Source of the DNA: Burkholderiales bacterium
GTDB taxonomy: Bacteria > Pseudomonadota > Gammaproteobacteria > Burkholderiales > Usitatibacteraceae
Assembly: GCA_014378085.1 (NCBI GenBank)
Contig: JACMOJ010000296.1
Span: forward strand, 1 to 7,544
Reading direction: 5' to 3'
DNA: 7,544 nucleotides
Part shown: piece after piece, positions 1 to 6,536 of the stretch
How the letters are laid out: the number at the start of each line of letters is the position of its first letter
Position numbering within the stretch: the stretch's first letter is position 1
The notes under the pieces: generated by a model
Databases searched by the model: none
The model's input: only the letters and a program-made list of their open reading frames with translations
Told to the model about the DNA's origin: nothing
Position numbers and translations under genes: made by a program

Positions 1-828
1 ACCATCACGTTGATCGTGTTTTTCAGCTCGAGAATCTCGCCCTTCGCATCGGCCGTAATTTTTTTACCGAGGTCGCCGTTCGCCACCGCGGTAGTCACCT
101 CGGCAATGTTCCGCACTTGCCCGGTCAGGTTACCGGCCATCGAATTGACCGAGTCGGTCAAGTCCTTCCAAGTGCCACCCACGCCCTTTACCTGCGCCTG
201 GCCGCCAAGTTTTCCTTCGGTACCGACCTCGCGCGCCACGCGCGTGACCTCTGACGCGAACGAGGACAGCTGGTCCACCATCACGTTGATCGTGTCTTTG
301 AGCTGTAGGATTTCGCCCCTAGCATCTGCAGCAATTTTTTTCGACAGGTCGCCGTTCGCCACGGCGGTCGTCACCTCCGCAATATTACGCACCTGCCCCG
401 TCAGGTTCGAGGCCATGAAGTTCACGTTGTCGGTCAAGTCCTTCCAGGTACCGCCCACGCCCGCCACATAGGCTTGGCCTCCCAGCTTCCCCTCCGTGCC
501 TACCTCGCGCGCGTCGCGCGTGACTTCCGATGCAAACGAGCGAAGCTGGTCCACCATCGTGTTGATCGTGTCTTTTAGTTGCAAAATCTCGCCGCGCACG
601 TCCACGGTGATTTTTTTGGACAAGTCGCCATTCGCCACCGCGGTCGTCACTTCAGCAATGTTTCGCACCTGGGAGGTAAGGTTACCGGCCATCGAGTTGA
701 CCGAGTCGGTAAGGTCTTTCCAGGTACCGGCCACGCCGGGCACATTGGCCTGGCCACCTAGTTTGCCCTCGGTGCCGACTTCGCGCGCCACCCGCGTCAC
801 TTCGGAGGCAAACGAGGAGAGCTGGTCG
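1..828. repeat. Tandem 276-bp repeat inside the multi-HAMP gene
   Basis: Three consecutive 276-bp units (1-276, 277-552, 553-828) encode 92-residue HAMP repeats. The register can be read from the sequence ACCATC, which recurs at positions 1, 277, 553 and 829, exactly 276 bases apart. The copies are very alike at the DNA level, not only in protein, which suggests recent duplication or gene conversion. A more diverged unit follows from 829 to about 1100. The array probably continues beyond the left edge. Confidence 0.9.
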
Positions 829-1271
829 ACCATCGTGTTGGCCGTGGTCGCCGCGCTGAGGAACTGGCCGCGCAACGGGCGACCGTCCACTTCGAGCGCC
901 ATGTTTTGCGACAGGTCGCCCTTCGCCACCGAGCCGATGACGCGTGCCATTTCGGTCGTCGGGCGCACTAGGTCGTCGATCAGGGCGTTGACAGAATTGA
1001 TAATTGTGCCCCATCCGCCGGCTATCCAAGGTGATGTCGCGCGTTGGGTCAGGCGACCTTCATGGCCAACGACGCGGCTGACGCTGACGATTTCCTGCGC
1101 GATTTTGTCGCTGTTCTCAATGATGTCGTTGAGCGTGTCGGCAATCTTGCCGTTCATCCCCGTCAAGTCAGAGGGAAGACGTACAGAGAAATCGCCTTTC
1201 CTTAGGGCAACCAGGGCTGCCAGCAACTGTTTGGCATCCAGCACTTCCGGCACTTCAACGACTTCCATCAT
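1..1271 (-). CDS. Multi-HAMP soluble sensor protein, probable hybrid histidine kinase (N-terminal part, truncated by window edge)
   Basis: The first 423 residues are visible; the frame is still open at position 1, so the C-terminus is missing. The protein starts with no signal peptide or membrane segment and goes straight into a HAMP unit (about residues 14-66), then a divergent unit (about 67-148). Nearly identical 92-residue units follow, starting at residues 149, 241 and 333 with [20 protein letters not shown] and each containing GTWKDLTD and [11 protein letters not shown]. This architecture is that of the Nik1/Os-1-like group III kinases, whose 92-residue HAMP repeats relay signals in the cytoplasm. 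In that family HisKA, HATPase and REC domains follow the repeats, but here they lie outside the window and are inferred. The ATG at 1271 is preferred because GAGGAG sits 7 bases before it; an in-frame ATG at 1316 has no such site. The gene is divergent from the REC-kinase-REC gene. Confidence 0.9.
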   Translation of the reverse strand, partial: MMEVVEVPEVLDAKQLLAALVALRKGDFSVRLPSDLTGMNGKIADTLNDIIENSDKIAQEIVSVSRVVGHEGRLTQRATSPWIAGGWGTIINSVNALIDDLVRPTTEMARVIGSVAKGDLSQNMALEVDGRPLRGQFLSAATTANTMVDQLSSFASEVTRVAREVGTEGKLGGQANVPGVAGTWKDLTDSVNSMAGNLTSQVRNIAEVTTAVANGDLSKKITVDVRGEILQLKDTINTMVDQLRSFASEVTRDAREVGTEGKLGGQAYVAGVGGTWKDLTDNVNFMASNLTGQVRNIAEVTTAVANGDLSKKIAADARGEILQLKDTINVMVDQLSSFASEVTRVAREVGTEGKLGGQAQVKGVGGTWKDLTDSVNSMAGNLTGQVRNIAEVTTAVANGDLGKKITADAKGEILELKNTINVM

Positions 1272-1278
1272 GACACCG

Positions 1279-1284
1279 CTCCTC
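1279..1284 (-). promoter_or_regulatory. Shine-Dalgarno site that sets the multi-HAMP start
   Basis: On the minus strand this reads GAGGAG, with 7 bases before the ATG at 1271. It decides between that ATG and the in-frame ATG at 1316, which has no comparable site. A second ATG follows immediately in frame (1268-1266) and is less well spaced. Confidence 0.75.
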
Positions 1285-1391
1285 AAATTAGAAGTCGCAT
1301 TCTGATGGGCAATCATGTCGTCTGCAAGGTCTAACAACACAACATTCCAAAAGTTTTCCACTATCAAATACACTTAAGCCGGACGTCGCTA

Positions 1392-1403
1392 TCACGGCCG
1401 TGA
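1392..1403. promoter_or_regulatory. 12-bp perfect palindrome, possible operator
   Basis: TCACGGCCGTGA reads identically on both strands and sits near the middle of the divergent spacer, about 120 bases from the multi-HAMP start. CTATC and GATAG occur on either side but are not centred on the same axis. No regulator family is recognised for it. It could instead be a chance GC-rich palindrome. Confidence 0.35.
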
Positions 1404-1640
1404 GGCGATAGATAGTTGCTTAGTTAAAGGCGCCTGCTCTGCCGAGCCAAACGCTGTTTCTCATGTCGCAGGGCAGGGCGAGCGAAATTGGCAGCTCTGC
1501 AGTTGAGCTTACGATATGCCAGGACCGCTCTGAAGGCCCACAGCCAACCGCACCCATTCGTGCATACTGGCAACATATTTTCTGCTATCCTTTGTTCCGA
1601 TGGCAATTTCGCCCGATCAGACTTACGCCCATAGATCAAC

Positions 1641-3293
1641 GTGACACATAATCAAAACCCAAGGATTCTCGTTGTCAATGATGATGCAGCTAGTTTGCTC
1701 GCTCTAACGGGCCTTCTTGACCAGTGGGCGGTGGAAGGCTCCTATGAAGTGATGGCGGCGCGCTCGGGTCAAGATGCGCTACGCCAAGTGCTGCTATATG
1801 ATTTCGCCGTAATTCTCCTGGATGTAAATATGCCCGGTATGGACGGTTTCGAGACGGCTGCCGCTATCCACCAGCGTGCTCGTTCTGCCAACATACCGAT
1901 TATCTTCGTGACAGCGTATCTTGCCGACGAGATCGACCGCGTAAAAGCGTATCAGCGGGGCGCTGCCGACTTCCTTTTTACGCCAGTAATTCCGCAGATC
2001 TTGCACGCGAAAGTGTCAGTATTCGTAGCGCTGGCAATGAAAAATGAGGAGCTGAGCCGCCAGACCCGCGTCCTGGAGCAACGAACGAAGGAGCTGCTGC
2101 TGACGAACGAGCGCCTACTGTCAGAAATCGAGGAGCGTCGCGAAGCTGAACGCGAGAGCCACGCCAAGGACGAATTCTTAGCCATGTTGGGCCATGAGCT
2201 GCGCAACCCCCTATCGGCCATAACCAGTGCAGTTTCCCTGATCGCGATGCCAGGTGTTGGGCCCGATTCGTTTTCGCGCGCTAAGCAAATTATTCAGCGC
2301 CAAAGCGTCCATCTGTCGCGCATTGTCGACGACTTGCTCGATCTGTCGCGCGCAATGTCCGGCAAAATATTACTGGCGCGGCAGCCGATAGATATTTCCG
2401 CCTTGGTCAGCGCTTGTCTCGAAACCTTCAATGCCACCGGCCGCGCTGCTAACTACGTACTTGATGCGCATCTGGCGCCGGGTTGGGTCGATGGTGATCC
2501 CACCCGGCTTGAACAGATCGTGACGAACGTAATCGACAACGCCCTGAAATACACTCCTGCTGGTGGAAATATTATCATCCACGTCGAGGCGGACGAGATG
2601 GCCGAGCAAATCGTTCTACGGGTTGCCGACAGCGGAGTTGGTATCGGACCCGACTTGTTGCCGCATGTGTTCGATGTTTTCGTCCAGGGTTCAATCAGTC
2701 TTGATCGTGCTCAGGGGGGGCTTGGCATCGGTCTTTCCCTAGTTCGCCGCTTGGTGGAACTGCACCGCGGCACTGTGACGGCCTCGAGCGAAGGCACTAA
2801 TTGCGGAAGCGTGTTTGAAATCCGTTTGCCGAAAGGCGAGCGCCTGGCGGCAATGCCAGCGCATGAATTTCCAAGCGACGCGATTGCAAAGCTATCCATA
2901 CTCCTGATAGAGGACAACGACGACGGTCGAGAGATGATGGCGACGATGCTCGGTGCGTACGGGTACGCGGTGGAGCAGGCGGCTGATGGCCTACAGGGCG
3001 TACGCATCGCGCTGGCGAAGGCGCCGGATGTGGCACTTGTAGATATTGGCCTGCCCGGCATCGACGGTTACGAAGTTGCGCGGCGCCTTCGTGCAAACGT
3101 TTCTACCCGCCACCTGAAGTTGATCGCACTGACCGGCTACGGCCTCGAAGACGATCAAAGGCGCGTGCTCGAAGCAGGTTTCGATCTGCACTTGGTCAAG
3201 CCCGTAAATATCCAACAATTGCACGGTGCGATCGGCAGCTCTGCGCAGCCCCCGTCGACGCACGTACCTCAGCTCGCCACACAATCACCCTAG
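1641..3293 (+). CDS. Cytosolic hybrid histidine kinase, REC-HisKA-HATPase-REC
   Basis: This 550-residue protein has no membrane segment or signal peptide. A first receiver domain (about 8-128) has phospho-acceptor Asp61 in LLDVNMPGMDG and switch Thr91. A charged coiled-coil linker (about 134-175) leads to HisKA, with His185 in GHELRNPL. The HATPase domain (about 285-397) has the N box around Asn296/Asn300, the G1 box DSGVGIG (330-336) and the G2 box GGLGIGLSLV. A second receiver (about 418-531) is complete: Glu424/Asp425, Asp468, Thr498 and Lys520. Receiver 1 is unusual, with Asn13 in place of one acidic residue and Thr114 where the conserved Lys precedes Pro. Such a protein autophosphorylates at His185 and probably passes phosphate to Asp468, with receiver 1 as input. 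The GTG start is forced: a TAG at 1632-1634 blocks extension and the domain begins at residue 8. No clear ribosome binding site is visible. Confidence 0.93.
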   Translation: MTHNQNPRILVVNDDAASLLALTGLLDQWAVEGSYEVMAARSGQDALRQVLLYDFAVILLDVNMPGMDGFETAAAIHQRARSANIPIIFVTAYLADEIDRVKAYQRGAADFLFTPVIPQILHAKVSVFVALAMKNEELSRQTRVLEQRTKELLLTNERLLSEIEERREAERESHAKDEFLAMLGHELRNPLSAITSAVSLIAMPGVGPDSFSRAKQIIQRQSVHLSRIVDDLLDLSRAMSGKILLARQPIDISALVSACLETFNATGRAANYVLDAHLAPGWVDGDPTRLEQIVTNVIDNALKYTPAGGNIIIHVEADEMAEQIVLRVADSGVGIGPDLLPHVFDVFVQGSISLDRAQGGLGIGLSLVRRLVELHRGTVTASSEGTNCGSVFEIRLPKGERLAAMPAHEFPSDAIAKLSILLIEDNDDGREMMATMLGAYGYAVEQAADGLQGVRIALAKAPDVALVDIGLPGIDGYEVARRLRANVSTRHLKLIALTGYGLEDDQRRVLEAGFDLHLVKPVNIQQLHGAIGSSAQPPSTHVPQLATQSP

Positions 3294-3583
3294 CTATTTT
3301 CTCGATAACTGGCATTCAGGCAAGACGAATGAGGTGCGCTGTCAAGAGCGGACATACTTGCTTCAGGCCGCCTGTTGCTGTCTCTTCAACAAACGGCGCG
3401 TGGAACCTTGCCGCGGCAATAGCGCCTTAGCCGTTGTCAAGACTTTCAATGTATTCGTATGACGGCTTTGGCGTTGTCCTCGTGACGTAGCATTGGAGAT
3501 GCAATTAATTCATGGGAGAAGACCCTATGCTTCGTCGGGGTGTCACCGCAAATTATTCAGAAACAACCGGGAAGAGATAGGGC

Positions 3584-3693
3584 AATGGCTGCTATGGGTC
3601 GTCACCGGCCTGTCGCCGCGGTCGCTGGATTCTTAGCATGGCGACCTGCTATGCTGCACGCAACGGCCGGATTCGGCCAACAGCGGCCGTTCG
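3584..3693 (+). repeat. Dispersed palindromic intergenic repeat, copy A
   Basis: It aligns without gaps to 7290-7399; by hand I count about 80 identical positions of 110. Shared blocks are ACCGGCCTGTCGC (3604), ACCTGCTATGCT (3644) and TCGGCCAA (3673). The right end can fold: GGCCG-GATT-CGGCC (3665-3678) is a perfect 5-bp stem, and AACGGCCG (3662-3669) can instead pair with CGGCCGTT (3684-3691). Both copies are in the same orientation and lie outside genes. It looks like a member of a dispersed palindromic repeat family; I cannot name the family from sequence alone. Confidence 0.65.
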
Positions 3694-3710
3694 CTAAAAC
3701 ACGTTAAGCC

Positions 3711-3833
3711 ATGGCAAAAATTGCGCCATTACGCAGATGCCCAGCAGCGCTTTGTATCTTTGGCGATGAACTCATGCCGGAGGAACTGAGCCATTTGTCT
3801 GAGTATGTGAGTTGTTTCGAGGTCAGTGAATGA
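3711..3833 (+). pseudogene. Possible relic of a DUF4279-like gene (N-terminal fragment)
   Basis: A 40-codon frame starts at ATG 3711 and ends at TGA 3831. Its CIFGDELMPEELSHL segment resembles, from memory, the opening strand and helix of DUF4279 proteins (pattern xxRIFGDxLxPxEIxxLL). The rest of the domain is not found in this frame after the stop, and neighbouring frames give no convincing continuation. If the resemblance is real this is a truncated, decayed gene; it could equally be chance. There is no clear ribosome binding site. Confidence 0.2.
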
Positions 3834-4134
3834 TCGGGGGACGATTCTGGCACGTGGTAACAGTCCGAGCTGGGCGACAGTGACGTTCGGGATTCCCCGC
3901 AGATTTACATTGGCGCGCCGCCATGGTGAACCTAACCTTGCCCGAGTCCATGCTCGATCGCCTGGCTCAAAGCCTACCGGCTCAATTTGAAAGGAGATAC
4001 GCTGCGAAAAATGTGCCGATTTGACAGTTCGCCCGCCAAGATGGAACACAACTCAACCGCATGCCTCCCGGCCCAAGATGCTCAGTTTGGACCCGGCATC
4101 TTGCTTCCGCAGAACATGCATCGTTGCGACGACT

Positions 4135-4143
4135 TGTTATAAT
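4135..4143 (+). promoter_or_regulatory. Extended -10 promoter of the 297-residue kinase gene
   Basis: TGTTATAAT is a perfect extended -10 element (TGnTATAAT). No good -35 hexamer is present at the usual spacing; CATGCA at 4115-4120 is 17 bases upstream and poor, as expected for extended -10 promoters. Transcription would begin near 4150, leaving a leader of about 39 bases before the ATG at 4189. Confidence 0.6.
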
Positions 4144-4188
4144 GAAATTCAGGATCGGCCCCATGCGGCAAGAAAATTTTGTTCTTAA

Positions 4189-5082
4189 ATGCAATTTAAA
4201 GATTTATCGATGCGTATTGATTGTCAAAATTTCAAGATGCCTATTTCCCCTGTTAAAGGCCAAAGCTCTGATCATGAAGAAGTCCTGTCGCAAGCAGCAC
4301 TCATCAAATTGTTACGTGAGGCAAATCAAAACTTACTGCTAGCAACCCTAAAAGCGCAGGATCTGCAAGCACAGGCTGAAGCAGCTAAGCAGAAGCAGGA
4401 CGAATTTCTAGCGATGATGGCGCACGAGCTCCGCAACCCGCTTTCACCCATTGTCACCGCTACGGAAATATTGAGGTTGGCCGTAGGAGCGGACCCCAAG
4501 TTGTCAAAGATTCAAAAGACGATTTCTAGACAGGCAAACGCACTGCATCATCTTGTTGATCAACTTTTGGATGCATCGCGCATTACAACTGGCAAGATGA
4601 GGATTGATCGACAACAAGTACGACTTGGCGAAATCATCGAGAGTGCTATCGAAATATGCAAACCTGTCATCGACATGCACCACCATGTCTTGACGATAGT
4701 TTGTCTTGACAATGATATCGAGGTGGATGTTGACGCTCTTCGGCTTACACAAGTTTTTTCTAACCTGTTGATCAATGCCGCGAAGTTCACACCACCGAAC
4801 GGTCAGATTACTTTAACAGCTTCATGCACTGCTGACCAAGTGCACGTTTCTGTAAAAGATAATGGGATGGGAATTTCGTCAGAGATGCAATCGGAAATCT
4901 TCGAAATCTTTACCCAAGGACCGCAAGGCTTGGACCGTAAAAACGGTGGCTTAGGGATTGGTCTAAGTCTGGTTCGCTCTGTCGTCGAGGCTCATGGGGG
5001 TACCGTTTCAGTCGTCAGTGCCGGCGAAAACGCCGGCACTGAATTTACTGTGATATTTCCTATGAGAGCAATAGGCTGCTAA
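4189..5082 (+). CDS. Sensorless cytosolic histidine kinase (HisKA-HATPase)
   Basis: This 297-residue protein has a short N-terminal region (1-70), with a helical, Gln/Ala/Lys-rich likely coiled coil at about 32-72. HisKA follows, with phospho-acceptor His79 in AHELRNPLSP. The HATPase domain has the N box at Asn192/Asn196, the G1 box DNGMGI (224-229) and the G2 box GGLGIGLSLV (253-262). There is no PAS, GAF, HAMP, KaiB-like or transmembrane domain, and no receiver, so both signal and phosphate partner must come from other proteins. The core closely resembles that of the 550-residue kinase, including the shared DEFLAM, HELRNPLS and GGLGIGLSLVR blocks, so the two are paralogues. A TAA at 4186-4188 blocks extension; ATGs at 4210 and 4237 are alternative starts, as the ribosome site is weak. 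Its TAA overlaps the stop of the convergent KaiC-like gene by 4 bp. Confidence 0.9.
   Translation: MQFKDLSMRIDCQNFKMPISPVKGQSSDHEEVLSQAALIKLLREANQNLLLATLKAQDLQAQAEAAKQKQDEFLAMMAHELRNPLSPIVTATEILRLAVGADPKLSKIQKTISRQANALHHLVDQLLDASRITTGKMRIDRQQVRLGEIIESAIEICKPVIDMHHHVLTIVCLDNDIEVDVDALRLTQVFSNLLINAAKFTPPNGQITLTASCTADQVHVSVKDNGMGISSEMQSEIFEIFTQGPQGLDRKNGGLGIGLSLVRSVVEAHGGTVSVVSAGENAGTEFTVIFPMRAIGC
5015..5042. terminator. Perfect 12-bp stem-loop near the shared 3' ends, candidate bidirectional terminator
   Basis: TCAGTGCCGGCG and CGCCGGCACTGA are exact reverse complements separated by AAAA, giving a 12-bp GC-rich stem with a 4-base loop. It lies within the last codons of the kinase gene and 37 bases past the stop of the convergent KaiC-like gene. 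Neither side has a classical T tract directly after it; on the plus strand a T-rich stretch appears only at about 5086-5094. It may act as a transcript-end stabiliser, an attenuating structure, or a bidirectional terminator. Confidence 0.4.
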
Positions 5083-6536
5083 TTACTTTTTCTTGTTGTA
5101 GGACGGCCGCCTAGCAGACCTTCCTGTTCTGGCAGCGTCGCACCGATCTGGATCCCAGCATCATCAATGCTGTACTCTCTCAACTCATCCGAATGCGCAC
5201 TGGAGCGCAGCTTTACTACTGCTATCAGGCGCCGCAGCCGACTTTCAACTTCGATGTATCTCTGGACAATTATCCCATCAGTCAGAAAAGCAGTACCGTA
5301 TGGACTAAAACGCAGATCAATGTAGCGGTCTTCCAGCTCCGAAGTCATGACCACAGCAACACCAGCACGTTTCAACGCCATCACTAGCCGCAGCAGCGAC
5401 TCACGGAAATCATCGCGGAATGTCGGAGCTAGGGCCAGCTCAAGTCCTGAAAGTGAATCAATTACGACCCGCGTTGCCTTTAACCGGTCGATCTCGCGTA
5501 CCAGCAAGTGCACAATTTCATCAATGGAAAGATCAGGTGCACTGGTGTCGATAATACTCACTTTTCCAGCGTCGATCAGATCGGCAAGAACAGGACTCAA
5601 GTCTTGATCCGGTCGCTGTTCGAATACTGCTACGACACTTGTTTCCCCGCATCGCGCGCCTTCGGCTAAAAAAGCTGATGCCAACATGCTTTTACCCGAG
5701 CCTGAAGGGCCAGCGATCAGCAATGAATAGCCGAGAGGGAGGCCCCCGCCTAGCATTGCATCAAGCCCTGCTACTCCCATACTTAACCGCCTGCCAATCT
5801 TTCGCTTAACCGACATCCCGGCGAGCAGCGGCGAAGCTAGTGTTGGAGGAAAAGTTTCAATTCCATGACTAGTGATCCTAAAGGAATGAAGACCGGGAAT
5901 CGTCTGTTGCCCCCGCATTTTCCTGACCTCGATCTTGCGGACCATCGAATTTCGCTGGACACTCTGATGCAGCCAGATCAGGCCATCAGCTACCGTAAAC
6001 ACTGGGTTAGCATCTGCTTCCTTAAAATATTCGCCTATCAAAAATGTTGTTGCTTCCCAAACAGTCATTGCCATACCAAGTTTCTGGACAAATTGTTGTA
6101 GCTTAGCTTCTGAGTTTTCGATGCCCTGGCTTGACATTACAAGTGCCCGGAACGAATCGACAATCACCAGTGCTGGCTGCAATATTTCGACTTCTTTGAC
6201 TACCCTAGCCAAGACTTCGTCGAGGTCGCCATTTAGCGTTTCCTCGTATATGTTCACGAAATGAACCGATTCGTTAAGAGCGTCAGCGTTGAAAAAATCA
6301 AATTGTTGCTGATAACGAAGCATTTTAATAGGCGGCTCGCCTAGAATAGTAATGTACAGAGCAGGCCTTTTTGGCGTTGCGAGGCTGAACATGATTTGGT
6401 GTGCTAGGGTCGTCTTGCCACACCCAGGCAGACCTGCCAAGATATTGAACGAAAACTCTGGAATACCACCACCAAGCACGCTGTCTAATCCAGGTACGCC
6501 GGTAGGAAGCAGATTTATTTGCAATTTCGTACTCAT
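5079..6536 (-). CDS. KaiC-like two-domain RecA-fold ATPase
   Basis: This 485-residue protein has two tandem KaiC (RecA-like) domains. Domain 1 begins with TGVPGLDSVLGGGIP, has Walker A GLPGCGKTT (35-43) and Walker B ending at Asp127 (ALVIVDS). Domain 2 begins with MGVAGLDAMLGGGLP, has Walker A GPSGSGKSM (276-284) and Walker B ending at Asp360 (TRVVIDS). Both ATP sites look intact. The KaiC Glu pair is GE (66-67) in domain 1 and EQ (306-307) in domain 2. By my alignment, the positions of clock phosphosites S431/T432 hold Ala416/Phe417. It is therefore a KaiC relative, about 35 residues shorter than cyanobacterial KaiC, and unlikely to run the clock phosphorylation cycle. Its ATG overlaps the upstream gene's TGA (ATGA), implying translational coupling. 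Its stop overlaps that of the convergent histidine kinase. Such proteins are often annotated as circadian clock protein KaiC, which would mislead here. Confidence 0.92.
   Translation of the reverse strand: MSTKLQINLLPTGVPGLDSVLGGGIPEFSFNILAGLPGCGKTTLAHQIMFSLATPKRPALYITILGEPPIKMLRYQQQFDFFNADALNESVHFVNIYEETLNGDLDEVLARVVKEVEILQPALVIVDSFRALVMSSQGIENSEAKLQQFVQKLGMAMTVWEATTFLIGEYFKEADANPVFTVADGLIWLHQSVQRNSMVRKIEVRKMRGQQTIPGLHSFRITSHGIETFPPTLASPLLAGMSVKRKIGRRLSMGVAGLDAMLGGGLPLGYSLLIAGPSGSGKSMLASAFLAEGARCGETSVVAVFEQRPDQDLSPVLADLIDAGKVSIIDTSAPDLSIDEIVHLLVREIDRLKATRVVIDSLSGLELALAPTFRDDFRESLLRLVMALKRAGVAVVMTSELEDRYIDLRFSPYGTAFLTDGIIVQRYIEVESRLRRLIAVVKLRSSAHSDELREYSIDDAGIQIGATLPEQEGLLGGRPTTRKSN

Larger units (their letters stand above)
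1272..1640. other. Divergent intergenic control region
   Basis: These 369 bases separate the minus-strand multi-HAMP gene from the plus-strand REC-kinase-REC gene, so promoters for both must lie here or inside the flanking genes. A weak candidate for the multi-HAMP gene is TTGATA on the minus strand followed after 17 bases by the poor -10 TGTTGT. A weak -10 for the kinase is TATCCT at 1586-1591, with no good -35. The short open frames across 1424-1651 on both strands have no recognisable protein similarity and were not called. The palindrome at 1392-1403 is the clearest signal. Confidence 0.6.
3294..4188. other. Gene-poor spacer between the two plus-strand kinases
   Basis: About 0.9 kb holds no intact gene that I can support. 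It contains copy A of the dispersed palindromic repeat (3584-3693), a 40-codon ORF resembling the start of a DUF4279-like protein (3711-3833), and the promoter of the downstream kinase (4135-4143). A minus-strand open frame at 3729-4049 matches no family I know. No terminator with a T tract is seen after the stop at 3293. The mixture of repeat and broken frames suggests decayed DNA. Confidence 0.6.

Noticed and set aside
1..828. CRISPR or satellite array
   Set aside because: The 276-bp units are in-frame coding repeats of 92 residues without spacers.
10..1305. Long plus-strand open frames (10-471 and 496-1305)
   Set aside because: They are antisense to the multi-HAMP gene, repeat with its 276-bp period, and show no protein family; the minus-strand frame gives clear HAMP units.
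1568..1585. Possible sigma-54 promoter (TGGCAAC...TGC) before the hybrid kinase
   Set aside because: The GG and GC elements are separated by 13 bases instead of the required 10.
3729..4049. Minus-strand 106-residue open frame
   Set aside because: No recognisable domain, no clear ribosome site, and Arg-rich composition typical of a shadow frame in GC-rich spacer DNA.
4011..4142. 43-residue ORF preceded by AAGGAGAT
   Set aside because: The Shine-Dalgarno-like sequence is 14 bases from the ATG, too far, the product resembles nothing known, and the ORF ends inside the kinase promoter.
5079..6536. Genuine circadian clock locus
   Set aside because: No KaiA or KaiB is present, and the S431/T432 positions are not conserved in my alignment.
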